Below are positions 6,436-7,798 of a DNA stretch of 7,798 nucleotides, piece after piece (positions within the stretch are counted from its first letter, which is position 1; each line of letters starts with the position of its first letter). Where the stretch lies: contig JABGTH010000147.1 of NCBI GenBank assembly GCA_018647275.1, forward strand, positions 1 through 7,798, in the 5' to 3' direction. Source of the stretch: Paracoccaceae bacterium. Its GTDB lineage: Bacteria > Pseudomonadota > Alphaproteobacteria > Rhodobacterales > Rhodobacteraceae. The position numbers were made by a program, and so were the translations under genes. Under the pieces are notes generated by a model that was given only the letters and a program-made list of their open reading frames with translations, was not told where the DNA came from and did no database searches.

Positions 6436-7266
6436 ATGGCAAAACGATCGATATTGATAACCGGCTGTTCATCAGGAATTGGCCTCGCTGCTGCGATGAA
6501 ACTCCGTGAAGAAGACTGGCGAGTTTTCGCTTCCTGCAAGCAACAAGTCGATTGTGATCGGTTACGTACAATGGGTTTTGAAGCCCCCCGTATCGATTAC
6601 ACCGACACCGGAAGCATCCACCAAGGCCTGAACGAGGTTCTCGAGGCGACAGACGGGACGCTTGATGCCCTGTTTAATAATGGTGCTCACGCAATCCCTG
6701 GTGCGGTTGAAGACATGCCAACGGACGCCCTGCGTTCAATCTTTGAAGCAAACTTTTTTGGATGGCATGAGCTTACGCGCTCGTTACTTCCCATCATGCG
6801 GGCACAAGGACATGGGCGGATTATCCAATGCTCATCCGTTTTAGGATTAGTGACGATGCCATGGCGCGGCGCATATAACGCCAGCAAGTTTGCACTCGAA
6901 GGCCTGACCGACACCTTACGCATTGAAATGCGCGACACGAATATCAAAATTGTTTTGATTGAACCGGGCCCGATCACCTCCAAAATTCGCGAAAATGCGA
7001 TCCCGCACTTTGAGCGCTGGATCAATTGGAAAGACGCTGCCCGTGCACCTCATTATGAGACAAATTTGCTAAGCCGTCTCTACCACTCAAACGGCCCAGA
7101 TCCATTTGAATTGCCACCTGAAGCCGTTGTGCAAAAACTGTTACAAGCGCTGGAATCCAAACGTCCACGTGCGCGATATTTTGTCACGACCCCCACTTAT
7201 GTGATGGCAGGTTTACGACGTTTACTGCCAACGTGGGCACTGGATTGGGTGCTGTCGCGCGTCTAA
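6436..7266 (+). CDS. Short-chain dehydrogenase/reductase, SDR family (276 aa)
   Basis: A classical SDR: a cytosolic NAD(P)-dependent oxidoreductase acting on an alcohol or carbonyl substrate. The Rossmann nucleotide-binding motif TGCSSGIG lies at residues 9-16. The structural NNAG motif appears as NNGA (81-84). The catalytic tetrad is present: Asn106 in EANFFG, Ser133 or Ser134 in QCSSVLG, and Tyr147 and Lys151 in YNASK. A PGPIT segment (177-181) follows beta-6, as usual. The C-terminal extension of about 90 residues (WINWKDAARAPHYETNL, then an Arg-rich tail ending WALDWVLSRV) makes it longer than the 250-residue core and resembles SDRs annotated near retinol or 17-beta-hydroxysteroid dehydrogenases, so a hydrophobic substrate is possible. 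The substrate is not deducible. The ribosome site is weak. It follows the SH3 gene by 13 bases and precedes the HIG1-like gene by 71, suggesting one operon. Confidence 0.93.
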   Translation: MAKRSILITGCSSGIGLAAAMKLREEDWRVFASCKQQVDCDRLRTMGFEAPRIDYTDTGSIHQGLNEVLEATDGTLDALFNNGAHAIPGAVEDMPTDALRSIFEANFFGWHELTRSLLPIMRAQGHGRIIQCSSVLGLVTMPWRGAYNASKFALEGLTDTLRIEMRDTNIKIVLIEPGPITSKIRENAIPHFERWINWKDAARAPHYETNLLSRLYHSNGPDPFELPPEAVVQKLLQALESKRPRARYFVTTPTYVMAGLRRLLPTWALDWVLSRV

Positions 7267-7337
7267 CGGAAAAAGTCTTCGCTTTTGGCGTTCCCACAGC
7301 TACATGAACCGGTAATTAAGACGAATTGGAGAGCGCC

Positions 7338-7544
7338 ATGATGAGTGGACCGATGTTTTACGTACTAATTATTGCTGTACTGGCGGTCATTGTCGCCCTA
7401 ATGCTTGGCCTCAGCGGCTTGGCCCGCGGCAAAGGCTGGGCCCACAGCAATTCAAACAAATTGATGCGTTGGCGGATTATCCTACAGGCTGTTGCCGTGG
7501 TTTTGATCCTGATTTTCGCCTACCTAAAACGCAACGGAGGGTAA
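7338..7544 (+). CDS. HIG1-like twin-transmembrane protein (68 aa)
   Basis: A small inner-membrane protein with two predicted helices, about residues 6-27 (FYVLIIAVLAVIVALMLGLS) and 48-64 (IILQAVAVVLILIFAYL), joined by a basic loop containing NKLMRWRIILQ. This MRxRxxxQ pattern resembles the conserved motif of the hypoxia-induced HIG1/Rcf1 family, and roseobacter homologues are usually called twin-transmembrane or HIG1 domain proteins. Mitochondrial relatives associate with cytochrome c oxidase supercomplexes; such a role here is inference. ATG 7338 is chosen because GGAGAG (7328-7333) sits at the right distance. ATG 7341 is equally possible, while a TTG at 7326 overlaps that ribosome site. The last codons contain the GGAGGG ribosome site of the following adenosyltransferase gene, so the two are very likely co-transcribed and translationally linked. 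Confidence 0.85.
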   Translation: MMSGPMFYVLIIAVLAVIVALMLGLSGLARGKGWAHSNSNKLMRWRIILQAVAVVLILIFAYLKRNGG

Positions 7545-7548
7545 CCCC

Positions 7549-7798
7549 ATGGTCGTTCTAAATAAGATTTATACAAAAACTGGCGATGCTGGCGAAACCG
7601 CTTTGGGTGATGGCGCACGTGTTGCGAAACACTCAATGCGCGTTACTGCTTATGGCACGTCTGATGAACTAAACTGTTTTGTAGGCGTTGCCCGCCTGAC
7701 CGCAGAAGGCACTGTTGATGAAGCCCTTAGCCGAATTCAAAATGACCTATTCGATTTAGGCGCAGACATGTGCAACCCAAACATGGAAAAAGATGCTG
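7549..7798 (+). CDS. PduO-type cob(I)alamin adenosyltransferase (N-terminal part, cut by window edge)
   Basis: This enzyme transfers the adenosyl group of ATP to cob(I)alamin to make adenosylcobalamin, the cofactor for enzymes such as methylmalonyl-CoA mutase. The 83 complete codons start MVVLNKIYTKTGDAGETALG. The TKTGDAGET stretch (9-17) is the N-terminal ATP-binding motif of the PduO/MMAB type. AKHSMRVTAYGTSDELN (26-42) follows as in the family, although GTVDELN is more usual than GTSDELN. The later NDLFDLGADM segment also fits. About 110 residues, including the conserved Arg/Glu motif of the active site, are beyond the edge. The start has a strong GGAGGG (7536-7541) 7 bases upstream and begins 4 bases after the HIG1-like stop codon. 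In roseobacters this gene is commonly followed by etfB and etfA. PduO type is clear; the specific pathway served is not visible. Confidence 0.95.
   Translation, partial: MVVLNKIYTKTGDAGETALGDGARVAKHSMRVTAYGTSDELNCFVGVARLTAEGTVDEALSRIQNDLFDLGADMCNPNMEKDA

Overview
The window looks like chromosomal DNA of a marine alphaproteobacterium of the Rhodobacteraceae (Roseobacter group). This rests on the ParC sequence with its extra segment near residues 414-438, a Hint_2-type (hedgehog/intein-like) protein remnant, an SH3-domain envelope protein starting MVKLVTIAF, and the order SDR, HIG1-like twin-membrane protein, PduO-type cobalamin adenosyltransferase. The genus cannot be settled from the sequence alone.

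Layout. Positions 1-135 hold the first 45 codons of elongation factor Tu on the minus strand. Behind it on the same strand lies a small lipoprotein gene (282-824). A cytochrome P450 gene (947-2311, plus) is divergent from the lipoprotein. Next is a broken plus-strand gene (2443-3140) for a Hint_2 protein. parC (topoisomerase IV subunit A) follows on the minus strand (3284-5593). From 5800 to the right edge all genes are on the plus strand: an SH3-domain protein split by a frameshift (5800-6422), a short-chain dehydrogenase/reductase (6436-7266), a HIG1-like two-helix membrane protein (7338-7544) and the start of cob(I)alamin adenosyltransferase (7549 to the edge).

How the parts fit. tuf and parC are housekeeping genes. 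The P450 stands alone, with no ferredoxin or reductase gene in view, so its electron donors must be encoded elsewhere. The SDR, HIG1-like and adenosyltransferase genes are closely spaced (the last two 4 bases apart) and are probably co-transcribed. In roseobacters this group commonly runs on into electron-transfer flavoprotein genes, which would lie beyond the right edge.

The most notable observation is two independent one-base frame breaks. In the Hint_2 gene the break falls on the codon expected to encode the catalytic cysteine, and the end of that gene is also lost. In the SH3 gene the rest of the frame is intact, and the premature stop overlaps an ATG (TAATG) that opens the downstream SH3 part. 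No CRISPR array, insertion sequence, tRNA, rRNA or convincing new defence system was seen.
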